IMG/VR virus record: IMGVR_UViG_3300018411_000022
Coordinates: 17,026-81,025 of that record
DNA: 64,000 nucleotides
DNA from: a virus
Strand: one strand, 5' to 3'
Made by a program: the position numbers and the translations under genes. Numbering within the stretch: position 1 is the stretch's first letter; every line of letters starts with the position of its first letter. The notes under the pieces are model-generated. The model was given only the letters and a program-made list of their open reading frames with translations. It searched no databases and was not told where the DNA came from. This document shows positions 25,604 to 34,969 of this stretch, in pieces.

Positions 25604-26506
25604 ATGAAAGTTAACAACATCAATGTGATCAAAGCCGTCGTTCAACTGATGGACAAAGGCGGTCGCCTCGCTGACGAACTCTACGCCGGCATGGCCACTG
25701 ACAAGGAAGAGCGTATCTTCCTGATAAGCGATTACAACTACCCGGTCAACATCACAGTAGACGATAAAGGCGAAATCACTTTCACCAGTGAACGCTTGAA
25801 GGGGGCTGTGAAATTCGAGCCGGGTCACGACCTTCCGGTCAAGGACGCATTCGCCATCTACTGCGAGAAGATGGGTCTGATCAATCCACTGTTCTTCCAT
25901 TGCAGCATGATGGAAAAGGCGATCGTCATGGCCAGCTTCAACAACATGATCCGTCAGTACGACGCCAAAGGCGGTAACGTCTCTGGTGAAGAACTGATCA
26001 GCAGTGCTCTGGCTGCCACTATGTCCAACTTCGATCAGGCCATCAAGCAGGTTGATCCTGACATGGTGTCTGATGAAGACAGTTTGGTTCAGGCTATGAT
26101 CGCCGCCGGGATGACTCCGGTTCGTGAGCAACAGGTCCCAATCCCAACCGAAACCGTTACAGCTCAGCCAACAGATTTGGAGAACACCGTGAAAAAGATC
26201 GAAGCACTTCCCGTTACACAAGCCCAACCAGTTCAAGCAGAAAACCACTACGACCTCTTGGTAGGTGCTGCTGATACTGAACGCGCTGAAAAGCTGATCG
26301 ACATTCTGAAAAACGGCGGCCAACTCAACAACCAAGAGCAAGAGCTTCTGGTCCAGTTGGAGAGCATCGTTGGTAAAACCAAAGCGCGCAAAGAGCGCTT
26401 GACTGAAACCCTGAATGACAAATCCACTATTGTGGCAAACAGTGTGGGTCGGTTGTTGAAGAGCCACCTAGTTCCTTACGGGTTGCACAAGCGTCACCTG
26501 GCCTAA
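25604..26506 (+). CDS. Hypothetical early protein
   Basis: The ATG follows TCAGGAGATTCACC. The 300 residues comprise a compact N-terminal domain (about 1-160), a proline-rich linker (TPVREQQVPIPTETVTAQ), and a C-terminal helical domain with several Glu/Gln. No known motif. It is an early-promoter gene directly upstream of the Tad1-like gene. Confidence 0.7.
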   Translation: MKVNNINVIKAVVQLMDKGGRLADELYAGMATDKEERIFLISDYNYPVNITVDDKGEITFTSERLKGAVKFEPGHDLPVKDAFAIYCEKMGLINPLFFHCSMMEKAIVMASFNNMIRQYDAKGGNVSGEELISSALAATMSNFDQAIKQVDPDMVSDEDSLVQAMIAAGMTPVREQQVPIPTETVTAQPTDLENTVKKIEALPVTQAQPVQAENHYDLLVGAADTERAEKLIDILKNGGQLNNQEQELLVQLESIVGKTKARKERLTETLNDKSTIVANSVGRLLKSHLVPYGLHKRHLA

Positions 26507-26518
26507 CGGCATAAAGTG

Positions 26519-26551
26519 AAAGAGGGGCCTTCGGGCCTCTTTTTTTTTTAC
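26519..26551 (+). terminator. Rho-independent terminator
   Basis: A G/C hairpin around a TTCG loop (AGAGG ... CCTCT) is followed by ten T. CGGCATAAA precedes it. Confidence 0.8.
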
Positions 26552-26600
26552 ATTGTTTAGTGATACTATAGACAACCCACCACTAATGGAAGTAGTCGAT

Positions 26601-27017
26601 ATGAGTAATAAAACCCTTCACCGCCATCTGGTTATCTTTGGTGACCATAAAGAGTCCCTAGTAGTTGAAGCCGTAGATCAACCAGGACCAGGTAATGCTA
26701 ACCATCACTACACCATCACTGGTTTTGATACTAAATCCAATCCCAGTAATAGTAACGCTGAAGGCTATGTTTCCAGTTTCAGTAGGTTGCCGGTGATATT
26801 CCAACACGGTACCGTACCCGAATGTGGTCAGAACGGCATAACCATAGAAGCACTGTTGGCAATCTGCGAACACCGTTTGTCTGGTTTCCAGTCAGGACCA
26901 TACTCCAACAACTATAATGCAGAAGCACTGCTACACGTGGGCAAAGCTTTGGATGCCCTTAAACAAAGGACCCTGGACCGACTGGTTCGACAAGTCGAAG
27001 GTCTCGAGAAAGCATAA
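26601..27017 (+). CDS. Tad1/Acb2-like cyclic-nucleotide sponge
   Basis: I start at the ATG for MSNKTLHRHL, with GGAAG upstream; 138 residues. The N-terminal half is beta-rich with QPGPGNANHHYTI (27-39). The C-terminal half (79-138) is a helical hairpin: GITIEALLAICEHRLSGFQ then SNNYNAEALLHVGKALDALK, ending RTLDRLVRQVEG. This combination is what I know of Tad1, which sequesters signal nucleotides of Thoeris defence, and its hairpin resembles the one shared with the anti-CBASS sponge Acb2. The assignment is from memory of the family pattern. It follows an early-promoter gene and precedes a terminator. Confidence 0.65.
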   Translation: MSNKTLHRHLVIFGDHKESLVVEAVDQPGPGNANHHYTITGFDTKSNPSNSNAEGYVSSFSRLPVIFQHGTVPECGQNGITIEALLAICEHRLSGFQSGPYSNNYNAEALLHVGKALDALKQRTLDRLVRQVEGLEKA

Positions 27018-27020
27018 GTA

Positions 27021-27043
27021 AGGAGGGGGGGTTAGCCCCTCCT
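27021..27043 (+). terminator. Hairpin terminator after sponge gene
   Basis: Stem AGGAGGGG/CCCCTCCT (27021-27028 with 27036-27043), followed by CCTATGCCGCG. The T-run is weak. Confidence 0.6.
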
Positions 27044-27111
27044 CCTATGCCGCGTATGGTATGGCTTAGACTAAACGTGTGGTTGACACTACACAACCCA
27101 AGGAGTTAACC

Positions 27112-28632
27112 ATGCCCAACATTGTTTCTGAGATCCCCGAGACGTATAACTCGGTGACTCGACCGGTGTGTGTTCAAATGATCAAAGACCTGGTGGCCTA
27201 TATGGGGTTGCCGAAAGACACCGGGATCGATTATTACGGCGTTACTGAAGCACAATACCAATCGGCCAGCCCTATGGACCCTACTGCTGAAAACAAGTAC
27301 GGTTTCACTGGACGGGTTTATGTAGAAGTGGAGGAGGAGTATATTGAAGAACGTACCCTCACCACCGCAGTCCGTAAACCGAACGAGCAGTTCATTTTCT
27401 CAGACCCGGCGCTAGGTATTCACATCAAACCTGTTTACGTGCGGACAGAGGTAGCGATCAGCTTCCGCTACCGGGCACCAGATCGCACCAGCGCCCTGCG
27501 GTGGCGAGATCGCATGCGTCTGAAGGTCTCTGAAGGCCAACAGGAACTCTTACACGAGTTCGACTACCACTACCCCCTCCCTAAGGCAGAACTACTCATC
27601 TTGCGCGAACTGTGGCGAATGAGAGAAGCCGAGCACGGTTACGGAGAAGATCTGAAATCATACCTACGAGCACACTTTAGTCCTCGGGTAGTTTCGGTTA
27701 CTAACCAAGCGGGGCGCGGTGCACTGTTGTCCATGGCTGAACGTCAGGTAGGGGTCATCGGCTGGTTTGACTTTATGGCCCAGCCCGACAAAGGCGGTGC
27801 TGCGAGTGAAGGGGCTCCTTGGGAGATCGGGTTTGAATACCGATTCCAGTACGACAAGCCCGTGGCCTGTGCGATGCGGTATCCGATTGTTGTCCACAAC
27901 CAAGTGGTGGATCAGAAGTACCGTCAAGAGAAATTGACCTACGAACTGGCCAACGTCGCCCGCCGACCAAACGATGAACGTCGTCACTTGGACAAGTTCA
28001 CACGTTTGTACACCGATGTACTCTATCCCTTCAAAGGGGTACGCATTCCGGAGTACGATGACTGGGTTGCTACTACCCAGTTTAAGAACATGTATCCAGT
28101 GCTGACGTTGTTGATGGGTGTTAATCCTGAAGACCCTCGTGAATTGTTCAGTCTTAAGGAGTTGGGTACACACGAGTTCACACCTCAGATCTTAACGTTC
28201 TTAGCAGACGAATGTCGTTACTTGAATCTGCCTGCTCAGACTGTTTTCAACCTCCATTTGTTCCATGGTGACACCCGAATGGAGGAGACGGTTTTGACAG
28301 TGGATGCCGATCTGAATGTGCGAACTACAGTCGACCTCGATCCTCGTAAAATGTACCACGTGGTGATGACCATCAGTGATCTTAAGATCCTGAGTCCTCA
28401 GACGTTGGAACGTTTGCGTCAACATGGTCAAGTGGCGCTGGATTTGGTTAAGGTGCTTTACCCACACAAACCCATCGACCCTAAAGACACTAAACTGCTC
28501 GGCGATAAATTACTGCCCCGTAAGACGCTTCAACAACTCCTTGATCGCATCAGTCGACAAGCAGCGATGCGGACTGTGGGTAGTTACAGCATCATCGTCC
28601 GACCGAAGGAAGATCTCCATGCCGATTCTTAA
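27112..28632 (+). CDS. Putative virion structural protein
   Basis: The ATG (MPNIVSEIPE) follows CAAGGAGTTAACC. The 506-residue product has mixed folds with beta-rich blocks (VYVEVEEEYIEERTLTTAV), many acidic and aromatic residues and no catalytic motif. It begins a tightly packed set of five genes ending with thymidylate kinase. A virion or baseplate role is inferred from the set. Confidence 0.6.
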   Translation: MPNIVSEIPETYNSVTRPVCVQMIKDLVAYMGLPKDTGIDYYGVTEAQYQSASPMDPTAENKYGFTGRVYVEVEEEYIEERTLTTAVRKPNEQFIFSDPALGIHIKPVYVRTEVAISFRYRAPDRTSALRWRDRMRLKVSEGQQELLHEFDYHYPLPKAELLILRELWRMREAEHGYGEDLKSYLRAHFSPRVVSVTNQAGRGALLSMAERQVGVIGWFDFMAQPDKGGAASEGAPWEIGFEYRFQYDKPVACAMRYPIVVHNQVVDQKYRQEKLTYELANVARRPNDERRHLDKFTRLYTDVLYPFKGVRIPEYDDWVATTQFKNMYPVLTLLMGVNPEDPRELFSLKELGTHEFTPQILTFLADECRYLNLPAQTVFNLHLFHGDTRMEETVLTVDADLNVRTTVDLDPRKMYHVVMTISDLKILSPQTLERLRQHGQVALDLVKVLYPHKPIDPKDTKLLGDKLLPRKTLQQLLDRISRQAAMRTVGSYSIIVRPKEDLHADS

Positions 28633-30028
28633 CCCCAAAGCGCCAGCACCCGCCCCAGAGAAAAACATGGGTCATGCCGTTGCGCCTGAAATTCAAAGCA
28701 ATGTGGTCGATACCCGGTACCAACCTCACAAGTCACTGTTGGCTTACGTGGAAGGGGCTAGCTGGATTGTCAACTACTATAGTCAAATCTTAGGTAAAGA
28801 CGATGAGGTCTCTGATCTCCAAGTCAACCAAGAGGCGGCCTATCAACAATACCGTTTGGTAAAGCTTCTGGAACTCAAGGTTACCGGCGAGCTTTCCCAA
28901 AGCCAAGATGCCAATACCCGCACGTGGGAAGTATCTGGTGAAGCCACTGTCTATGCAGGAGTGATTCCTAACGTAGGTGACGTATTCATTGCAGACATCG
29001 GCGACGGTAAAGAAGGCCTGTTTACCGTTACGGCTTCTGAGAAGAAGTCTCGTCTTCATGATGCGGTGTACACCATCTCGTACAAAATGCGTTCTGAGAT
29101 GGATGACCTACATCGACGTGACCTCGACAGTAAGGTTGTGGTGGAACAGGTGTTTGTTAAAAACACCCTCCAAACCAATCGCAATGCTACCTTGGTCACC
29201 ACCGAGTTCGAACAACTGGCCAAAATCGAGGCGGGTTACAAACACTTGGTGATGCATTACTTCCGAGACTTCTTCAACATCGAACACCAAACGTTATTGG
29301 TGCCCGATCAACCCGAGAAGCTGTACGACCCCTTCTTGGTCAGTGGGGTGTTGTCGACCGTTGAGCAGAGTGAACACCCGCTGATCTACCGGATCAAGGT
29401 GTTGAACGTTGAACGCGATCCGGCTTTCAAGGAAGTTAACTTGTGGCAGTGCTTGGCGCAGAACAACGTGGATCTTTTGACCATGGCGTTTTATCAAGCC
29501 GGGGTGGCACCACGCGAACGCTTCAACGAACACCCCCAGTTCAATGGGTTCTATTACAGCGGTATTGAATCGATTGTCTACCCCACCGACAAAGCCAATC
29601 TTAAGGTGGTGGATTCGACACGCAGTGATCGGACTGATTACCAAGGATTGAACTACGGGTGTGAATACATAGACCCACTGATACCCGAACGTATTGTGGG
29701 AGGTTCTCGTCGCAGTAATAACCTGAACAAGATCCTTCAAGCCAGCACTGACCTCGCAGGCTTTGAAAAGGGATCAGGTAGTGAGCCGGTACTGATCCAT
29801 CCGGTGACCATTGACGACTTCTACGTCCTCAGTCGGGCATTCTACTACCAAGAACAAGGTCAATCCGTGTTGGAGTTGGCGACGCGCAATACCTTGGAAG
29901 GCAAGCCTGTGGATAAAGCCGATCTGTTACGATTGGTAGAGTCTGCCAAGACTTGGCCCAACCTTGAGCGCTTCTACTACATCCCACTGGTGTTGATCCT
30001 CATCAAGTACGCCATGGCAGATTACTAA
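28619..30028 (+). CDS. Putative virion structural protein
   Basis: The start is the ATG for MPILNPKAPA, inside the end of the previous gene (14-base overlap) with GAAGGAAG upstream. The 469 residues have a Pro-rich N-terminus, then beta-rich stretches (WEVSGEATVYAGVI) and a helical C-terminal segment ending LVLILIKYAMADY. No known motif. Structural role by context. Confidence 0.6.
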   Translation: MPILNPKAPAPAPEKNMGHAVAPEIQSNVVDTRYQPHKSLLAYVEGASWIVNYYSQILGKDDEVSDLQVNQEAAYQQYRLVKLLELKVTGELSQSQDANTRTWEVSGEATVYAGVIPNVGDVFIADIGDGKEGLFTVTASEKKSRLHDAVYTISYKMRSEMDDLHRRDLDSKVVVEQVFVKNTLQTNRNATLVTTEFEQLAKIEAGYKHLVMHYFRDFFNIEHQTLLVPDQPEKLYDPFLVSGVLSTVEQSEHPLIYRIKVLNVERDPAFKEVNLWQCLAQNNVDLLTMAFYQAGVAPRERFNEHPQFNGFYYSGIESIVYPTDKANLKVVDSTRSDRTDYQGLNYGCEYIDPLIPERIVGGSRRSNNLNKILQASTDLAGFEKGSGSEPVLIHPVTIDDFYVLSRAFYYQEQGQSVLELATRNTLEGKPVDKADLLRLVESAKTWPNLERFYYIPLVLILIKYAMADY

Positions 30029-30616
30029 ATGATCATCGAAAAACCTGGGCACACCCCCGCCGAAAAGATCTTCAAATACTACGTCGATTGCATGATCCCA
30101 CAGCTGTATCTGATCGACCAATCGTTTGCCGAACACTTCGGCCTGCACACCTCGATGGATGATGCTGTGGACAACGGACGTATGAACGCCCCTGTTCCTG
30201 CGCGTCTGACGGTTGCGCAGATGGCGGATAAAGCCCGCCAGGGTGCCCAGATTGCACTGATCAACCCCGATGATTCCAAACAGATCTATGAATGGATTCG
30301 GGACCACATCAGTGACTGGCACGATGCTCTGTTGTTAGACCCCAACCGTCGCGATGCACCGGTAGAGGATCTGGCCACCTTGGAAGAGTTCGCCGAACAG
30401 CTCTTCCCCATGGCCCGGATGTACATGGAAACCCAACCGACCAATTCCAAGCTGTTCAATGCTCTGGATCGACTCAACAGTCGTCGTGGTGTTCGTCGAC
30501 GTGTGTCCCAAGAGCAGGCCGAGATGCCAAAAGTGGATTATACCCACAATGCGCTGGCGCACGCTATTACGGACATGGTCGATAAACGCGGAGGTAAGGA
30601 CAGTGCTGGAGAATAG
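30029..30616 (+). CDS. Hypothetical virion-operon protein
   Basis: The ATG lies immediately after the previous stop, without a good ribosome site, so it probably depends on coupled translation. The 195 residues are mostly helical, with a basic patch (RRGVRRRVSQEQ, about 153-164). Function unknown. Confidence 0.6.
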   Translation: MIIEKPGHTPAEKIFKYYVDCMIPQLYLIDQSFAEHFGLHTSMDDAVDNGRMNAPVPARLTVAQMADKARQGAQIALINPDDSKQIYEWIRDHISDWHDALLLDPNRRDAPVEDLATLEEFAEQLFPMARMYMETQPTNSKLFNALDRLNSRRGVRRRVSQEQAEMPKVDYTHNALAHAITDMVDKRGGKDSAGE

Positions 30617-31943
30617 TTCCTTAATCAACGCTGTGCGGGAGGTGACGGACAGCCGTACGCCACTTCCCCAATATCGCTACAGTTGTAGTGTACGCCTACC
30701 GGACGGTCGTGAATTGGTACCGTTACGGGTGGTGTCTACTGACATTGCCCGTGACTACCTCAAGACGTTCGCCGATGAGTCGTATATCACGATCGTCTTT
30801 GGGGTGGGGACATACAGCAAATACATCTACCCCAATAAAGAGCGGCTGTCGGTGCAACTCACTCGTGAAGTCATTGGGGATCACGCCACAGCCGATGATG
30901 AACCGATCATCACCCGAGAATACAAAGCCGTTCTGTGTGAGACCAAGGATATTGCTGCCGCTTCGGGTTCAGGCATTCTGGATAACGTTGAGGTCGCTGA
31001 CTCAGCTAACGTTGCCAATGTACGCCTGCAGTTGATCGATCGATCGGTTGAGTGGTTGCGGTCTGTTTCAGTGGGTGGGAGTTTCCGCAAACGTACAGCA
31101 GCAGATCTTCTGTTGACCTTGTTGACGGTTAAAACCCAGGAGATTCCGCGTGAGGTGGTGGGTACCCAAGGACGTGTTGACATGGTACCGCCAGACAACC
31201 TTGAACCTCGTGACCACATTGTAGTGCCTCACGGTAAGCCGTTGGTGGAACTGGCTGATTTTCTTCAAGAAGAATGTGGGGGGATTTACAACACCGGGTT
31301 GGGTATTTACTTACTGGCAGGCGACTGGTATGTATGGCCAGCACTGAACACCAAACGTTTTGACCAAAGCCCTCGTGGACTCACGGTCATTAACGTACCA
31401 GAAGAGAAGATGCCGAGTATCGAACGGACGTGGCTGACTAAAGGGAATCAATTGATTGTCTTGTCCACTGGTCGCACGGACATTACCGATACTTCAGATA
31501 AAGCAAAGCTGGACAAGGGGATTGGTATTCGGTTCAACGACGCCAAAGGTCTCTTAGACAGTTTTGTACACACTGTCGGTAACGTAGCCAAAGCCTCTCG
31601 AGGTAAGAACGTTACGGAGGTGTTGATTGATCAAGCAGTGGAGGGATTGGCACACGTTACGCGTGGGGCCAAAGCAACCAGTAACTTGTTTGCTGAGTTG
31701 TCTAAAACAGTCTTTCGCAAGGGCAACAATGTAACTGCCACGTGGGAGAACTCTGATCACACCCTGCTTTACCCCGGCATGCCTGTACGCTTCATGTACG
31801 AGCATGAAAACCAAGTCCGCATTCGTTATGGCGTTCTGGTGGGGGATCAACACTTTATCTCGATGGAAGGTAAAGGTGGTACGAGCCAACGGTTTAAATC
31901 CAACACGGCGCTGTATTTATTCCTGGATAAGGAAGAGGAGTAA
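30603..31943 (+). CDS. Putative baseplate hub / virion structural protein
   Basis: I choose the GTG at 30603 because GGAGGTAAGGACA lies directly before it; it overlaps the previous gene by 14 bases. The 446-residue product alternates strands and has features of gp27-like hub proteins, such as LADFLQEECGGIYNTGLGIY with a WYVWP turn, and beta-barrel-like C-terminal half. The resemblance is loose, so hub is one option and generic virion protein the other. It directly precedes thymidylate kinase. Confidence 0.5.
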   Translation: MLENSSLINAVREVTDSRTPLPQYRYSCSVRLPDGRELVPLRVVSTDIARDYLKTFADESYITIVFGVGTYSKYIYPNKERLSVQLTREVIGDHATADDEPIITREYKAVLCETKDIAAASGSGILDNVEVADSANVANVRLQLIDRSVEWLRSVSVGGSFRKRTAADLLLTLLTVKTQEIPREVVGTQGRVDMVPPDNLEPRDHIVVPHGKPLVELADFLQEECGGIYNTGLGIYLLAGDWYVWPALNTKRFDQSPRGLTVINVPEEKMPSIERTWLTKGNQLIVLSTGRTDITDTSDKAKLDKGIGIRFNDAKGLLDSFVHTVGNVAKASRGKNVTEVLIDQAVEGLAHVTRGAKATSNLFAELSKTVFRKGNNVTATWENSDHTLLYPGMPVRFMYEHENQVRIRYGVLVGDQHFISMEGKGGTSQRFKSNTALYLFLDKEEE

Positions 31944-31945
31944 CG

Positions 31946-32548
31946 ATGTTCATTGTGTTTGAAGGCGGGGAAGGATGTGGTAAGACCACACTGCGGCGCG
32001 CCGTAGGGGAGCGTCTGGAAGCAATGGGGTATAAAGTCACGTACACACGTGAGCCTGGTGGGACGCCGTTGGCCGAAGAAATTCGGGCACTGGTGTTAGC
32101 ACATCGTGAAGAACGCGTGGACGTCATGACGGAAGCACTACTGTTCTTTGCAGCCCGCCGTCAACACGTTGAACGAGTCATTAAACCTCGCTTGGGTGAA
32201 GGTCACATCGTTCTGTGCGACCGTTTCATCGATTCGACCTATGCACTCCAGTGTCGTGGTGGTGAGCTTTCTCGTCACACGTTCAACGCGTTGGTCAAGA
32301 CTACGCTCGATGACTTTCGTCCAGACCTGACCGTAGTGATCGACATTGATCCCGAAGTCTCCTTCAAGGGGGTGCGGGAACGTGGGGAACTGGACCGGAT
32401 GGAAGCCAAGGGGTTGGAATACCACCAAAGGGTGCGTGAAGGCTTCTTGGATCAGATCGAAGCAGATCCTAGCCGTTACTACCTGATGTCCGGTCATCGC
32501 GACTTGAACAAGATGGTTGATGAAGTCATTAACCGTTCTGGTTTGTGA
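31946..32548 (+). CDS. tmk: Thymidylate kinase
   Basis: The 200 residues match bacterial dTMP kinase in length and order: P-loop GGEGCGKT (7-14), REPGGT (35-40), DRF (92-94) and the lid-region arginines (about 144-160). It phosphorylates dTMP to dTDP on the way to dTTP, and works with the phage ThyA, DHFR and NrdAB. It ends the structural operon at a palindromic terminator. Confidence 0.95.
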   Translation: MFIVFEGGEGCGKTTLRRAVGERLEAMGYKVTYTREPGGTPLAEEIRALVLAHREERVDVMTEALLFFAARRQHVERVIKPRLGEGHIVLCDRFIDSTYALQCRGGELSRHTFNALVKTTLDDFRPDLTVVIDIDPEVSFKGVRERGELDRMEAKGLEYHQRVREGFLDQIEADPSRYYLMSGHRDLNKMVDEVINRSGL

Positions 32549-32561
32549 CCGCATAAAAGCC

Positions 32562-32587
32562 TACAGGGAGGCTCACGCCTCCCTGTA
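32562..32587. terminator. Bidirectional terminator, copy 2
   Basis: Identical over its stem and loop to 16909-16934, and again between convergent genes. GCATAAAAG precedes it and TGCCG follows. Confidence 0.75.
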
Positions 32588-32600
32588 TGCCGTTTGCTAC

Positions 32601-33119
32601 TTAGTACTCAAAACCATTCAGGTCTTGGTTCGGCAGTACGCTGCTCAGCTCAACCGGCGGAGCCTCGTAAGCCAGGACGGTGATCTCTACGGAACCGATA
32701 TAGCCGTAGCTACCGTCGATAGCCTGCAGAGTCAGGACCTGAGAGGTTACGCCTTCTTCGAAAGCAGGGATCTCGGCGACGGTGAATTCGACTTCACTGT
32801 CAGAGACCAGCAGCTGACCAACAACGTCGGCTTTGACGTCAGCCAGAGTGGTGGTCTCACCCAGTTGAATTTCGATCGGAGCTACCGGAAGACCAGCCAG
32901 ATCCAGACGGGTGTAACGATGAGTCTGAGAACCCACCATACCACTGCCCGGTTGAGCACTGACCACGATCTGGGTGTTGCGTGGATTGACCCCCGTCTCA
33001 TCCACGAATACCGCAGGTGCACCGATCGAGATCTGCTCAAGAGTGAACGCTTGGGCGTTGTCCGCATTGACCAGAGCCAGAATGTTTTCAATACCACTTT
33101 TCAGGATATCGTATTTCAT
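32601..33119 (-). CDS. Hypothetical protein with late-type promoter
   Basis: I use the ATG for MKYDILKSGI, with AAAGGGGAAAC upstream; 172 residues. It is beta-rich with many Val/Ile/Glu strands and an acidic C-terminus. A TATGAGAGG motif lies about 55 bases upstream on the same strand. It is isolated between convergent and divergent genes. Likely a late, perhaps abundant virion protein; function unknown. Confidence 0.6.
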   Translation of the reverse strand: MKYDILKSGIENILALVNADNAQAFTLEQISIGAPAVFVDETGVNPRNTQIVVSAQPGSGMVGSQTHRYTRLDLAGLPVAPIEIQLGETTTLADVKADVVGQLLVSDSEVEFTVAEIPAFEEGVTSQVLTLQAIDGSYGYIGSVEITVLAYEAPPVELSSVLPNQDLNGFEY

Positions 33120-33173
33120 GGTTTGTTTCCCCTTTGGTTTCCTACTGCCCATTTAAAGTGAGAGTACGTTTCC

Positions 33174-33182
33174 CCTCTCATA
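33174..33182 (-). promoter_or_regulatory. Late-type promoter motif TATGAGAGG
   Basis: Read leftward it is TATGGTATGAGAGGGG, the full nonamer TATGAGAGG. It lies 55 bases before the leftward gene. Confidence 0.5.
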
Positions 33183-33264
33183 CCATACCTAACGTACAGA
33201 GTCGGTAATTAAACACATTTGAGACATACATTATAAAAGTGACTCTGCTACTGGGTGTTGTATC

Positions 33265-33756
33265 ATGTTGGTGACTATTGATGTATCGGACCTCCATTTG
33301 GGATCTAATCATCTGTTTCGTCTACTAGAACCTTACCTGCTTGATTGTGCCCTGAACTACTGCGCCAGCTACCGTTATATGGAGTATGAGAAATTCCATA
33401 CCGAGATGATTGAATACCTCTTTGACGGTACGTTGTGGGACGAAGACTTCAACGATGATCGTGTGGTGATGGATCGTATTAACGACCTTGAAGAACACGA
33501 GTTCAATTCGTTGGTGATGTTGAGTTATTCGGTGTACTTAAGGGTCATTCAGTACTTCTCTCACATTTGGAAGATTCAGCCATTAAAGGAGTCGGTCTTG
33601 GTCATGTACCAAGGGCAACTCAAAAACTACCGTTTGATTCAGGTGGAGATCGAACTCGATGTCCCTGATCACCTGATCAGTGCGGTGCACAATCAACAAC
33701 AACTTCGTCGTAAACGTAAAACCCCAAACTTAACCTACATTCCTCAAGGAATCTGA
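33265..33756 (+). CDS. Hypothetical protein
   Basis: Starts at the ATG after TTGTATC with no strong ribosome site. The 163 residues are acidic in the first two thirds with a basic tail (QQQLRRKRKTPNL). Mixed alpha/beta, no motif. First gene of a long rightward run of unknown genes. Confidence 0.65.
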   Translation: MLVTIDVSDLHLGSNHLFRLLEPYLLDCALNYCASYRYMEYEKFHTEMIEYLFDGTLWDEDFNDDRVVMDRINDLEEHEFNSLVMLSYSVYLRVIQYFSHIWKIQPLKESVLVMYQGQLKNYRLIQVEIELDVPDHLISAVHNQQQLRRKRKTPNLTYIPQGI

Positions 33757-33757
33757 G

Positions 33758-34369
33758 ATGTTTAAACTGATCGAAGACCGCATCAATGGCGAAAGCCGTT
33801 TCTCCCAAATCCGTGGGAGTTATCTTGGCAATGGCGAACTCGACGCTGAAGTATTGGCCGAGGTAGGTGACCTTATCAACAATGGGGCGACTGGCTTTGT
33901 ATTGGCTTGGCATCCTGTCAACGATAACAGTGAGGATGTGATTCAGTATGCTCGCATCCTCCAAATCCCTCAACCCCGAGTCATGCGCACTGTGGTTATC
34001 GAAGGGGTAGATGGTGTCCCGGTGACCGTCTCACCAAACCTGTCCCCTGATGTCCGCTATGTAGTCATCGGGGATTTGTCTTTTTATGACGTTGCCGAAT
34101 ACACGGTGATGCGCAAGGAAGTCGAAGACGTCTGTGTGAAGAACGCTCGCCCTCGCGCGTACTTCTTGGACGGCGGTGAACTCTGTGACTACTTCACCCT
34201 GAATTACGCTGCTTTCGATGACAACAGCGTGCTATATCCGACAGTCCCCAGCATCTGGATTGTCGACAACGCAGGGCGCCATACCTGCCGTGCCTTTACA
34301 CCAAACTTCCGCCCAGCAACGCTGGAAGACCTCGAGGACCTTGACGATGACGACAGTCACACTGACTAA
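33758..34369 (+). CDS. Hypothetical protein with acidic tail
   Basis: Follows the previous stop by one base with CAAGGAATCTGAG upstream. The 203 residues end in a strongly acidic tail (EDLEDLDDDDSHTD). Beta-rich middle, no catalytic motif. Confidence 0.65.
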   Translation: MFKLIEDRINGESRFSQIRGSYLGNGELDAEVLAEVGDLINNGATGFVLAWHPVNDNSEDVIQYARILQIPQPRVMRTVVIEGVDGVPVTVSPNLSPDVRYVVIGDLSFYDVAEYTVMRKEVEDVCVKNARPRAYFLDGGELCDYFTLNYAAFDDNSVLYPTVPSIWIVDNAGRHTCRAFTPNFRPATLEDLEDLDDDDSHTD

Positions 34370-34613
34370 GTGTGGTTACCAAGATTTACCTATGGTTGTA
34401 CTCACCTACCAGTTCGAGGAAGAGTTGTTCATCAAGGGGGTGTTGGAGCACCCTGATTTCCACGTCCCCGAACAATACAACATCGACTTGGTCTTCTTTG
34501 AACGAGATACCTACGGCTGGCCCGTAGAGATCGTGCGTCAGCGTGAAGACGGTCATGTCTACAATGTGCGGATCGGTTATCTCGACCAAGACCCCGCCAA
34601 TTTGAATTTGTAA
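34347..34613 (+). CDS. Hypothetical protein
   Basis: The ATG (MTTVTLTKCG) lies 23 bases inside the end of the previous gene with GAGGACC upstream. The 88 residues are beta-rich and acidic. Function unknown; coupled with its neighbour. Confidence 0.6.
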   Translation: MTTVTLTKCGYQDLPMVVLTYQFEEELFIKGVLEHPDFHVPEQYNIDLVFFERDTYGWPVEIVRQREDGHVYNVRIGYLDQDPANLNL

Positions 34614-34624
34614 GGAAGTAAACC

Positions 34625-34903
34625 ATGCGTGGTACCCAATGGAAAGCCTTTATCGACAAAGCCATCAACACGATGGAAAACCACCCGAAGGATGCAACCC
34701 TGTTGCAAAATTTAGGTGTAGACCGACTTGCGTCGCTGGCCCTACGGGTGGTTGAGGCGTTTCCTCAATATAGTGAGTCTCACCCAGAAACCACTCAACG
34801 TTTTTTGTCTCTGGTAAAAGAATGGCCGTTCCGCAGCCATATTGAGTTCTTACGCCCAGAAGAAATCCAAGCCTTGGTCGAAGAGTACAACATACAGTTA
34901 TAA
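34625..34903 (+). CDS. Hypothetical protein
   Basis: The ATG follows TAAGGAAGTAAACC. The 92 residues are a small helical protein (IDKAINTMENHPKD, RLASLALRVVEAFP) without known motif. Confidence 0.6.
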   Translation: MRGTQWKAFIDKAINTMENHPKDATLLQNLGVDRLASLALRVVEAFPQYSESHPETTQRFLSLVKEWPFRSHIEFLRPEEIQALVEEYNIQL

Positions 34904-34969
34904 AAAACTAGCAAGTCCCATGCTGTGAGCAAAAGCCTTTAACCTTAACCTCCTCGAAGTAGTCAGACT

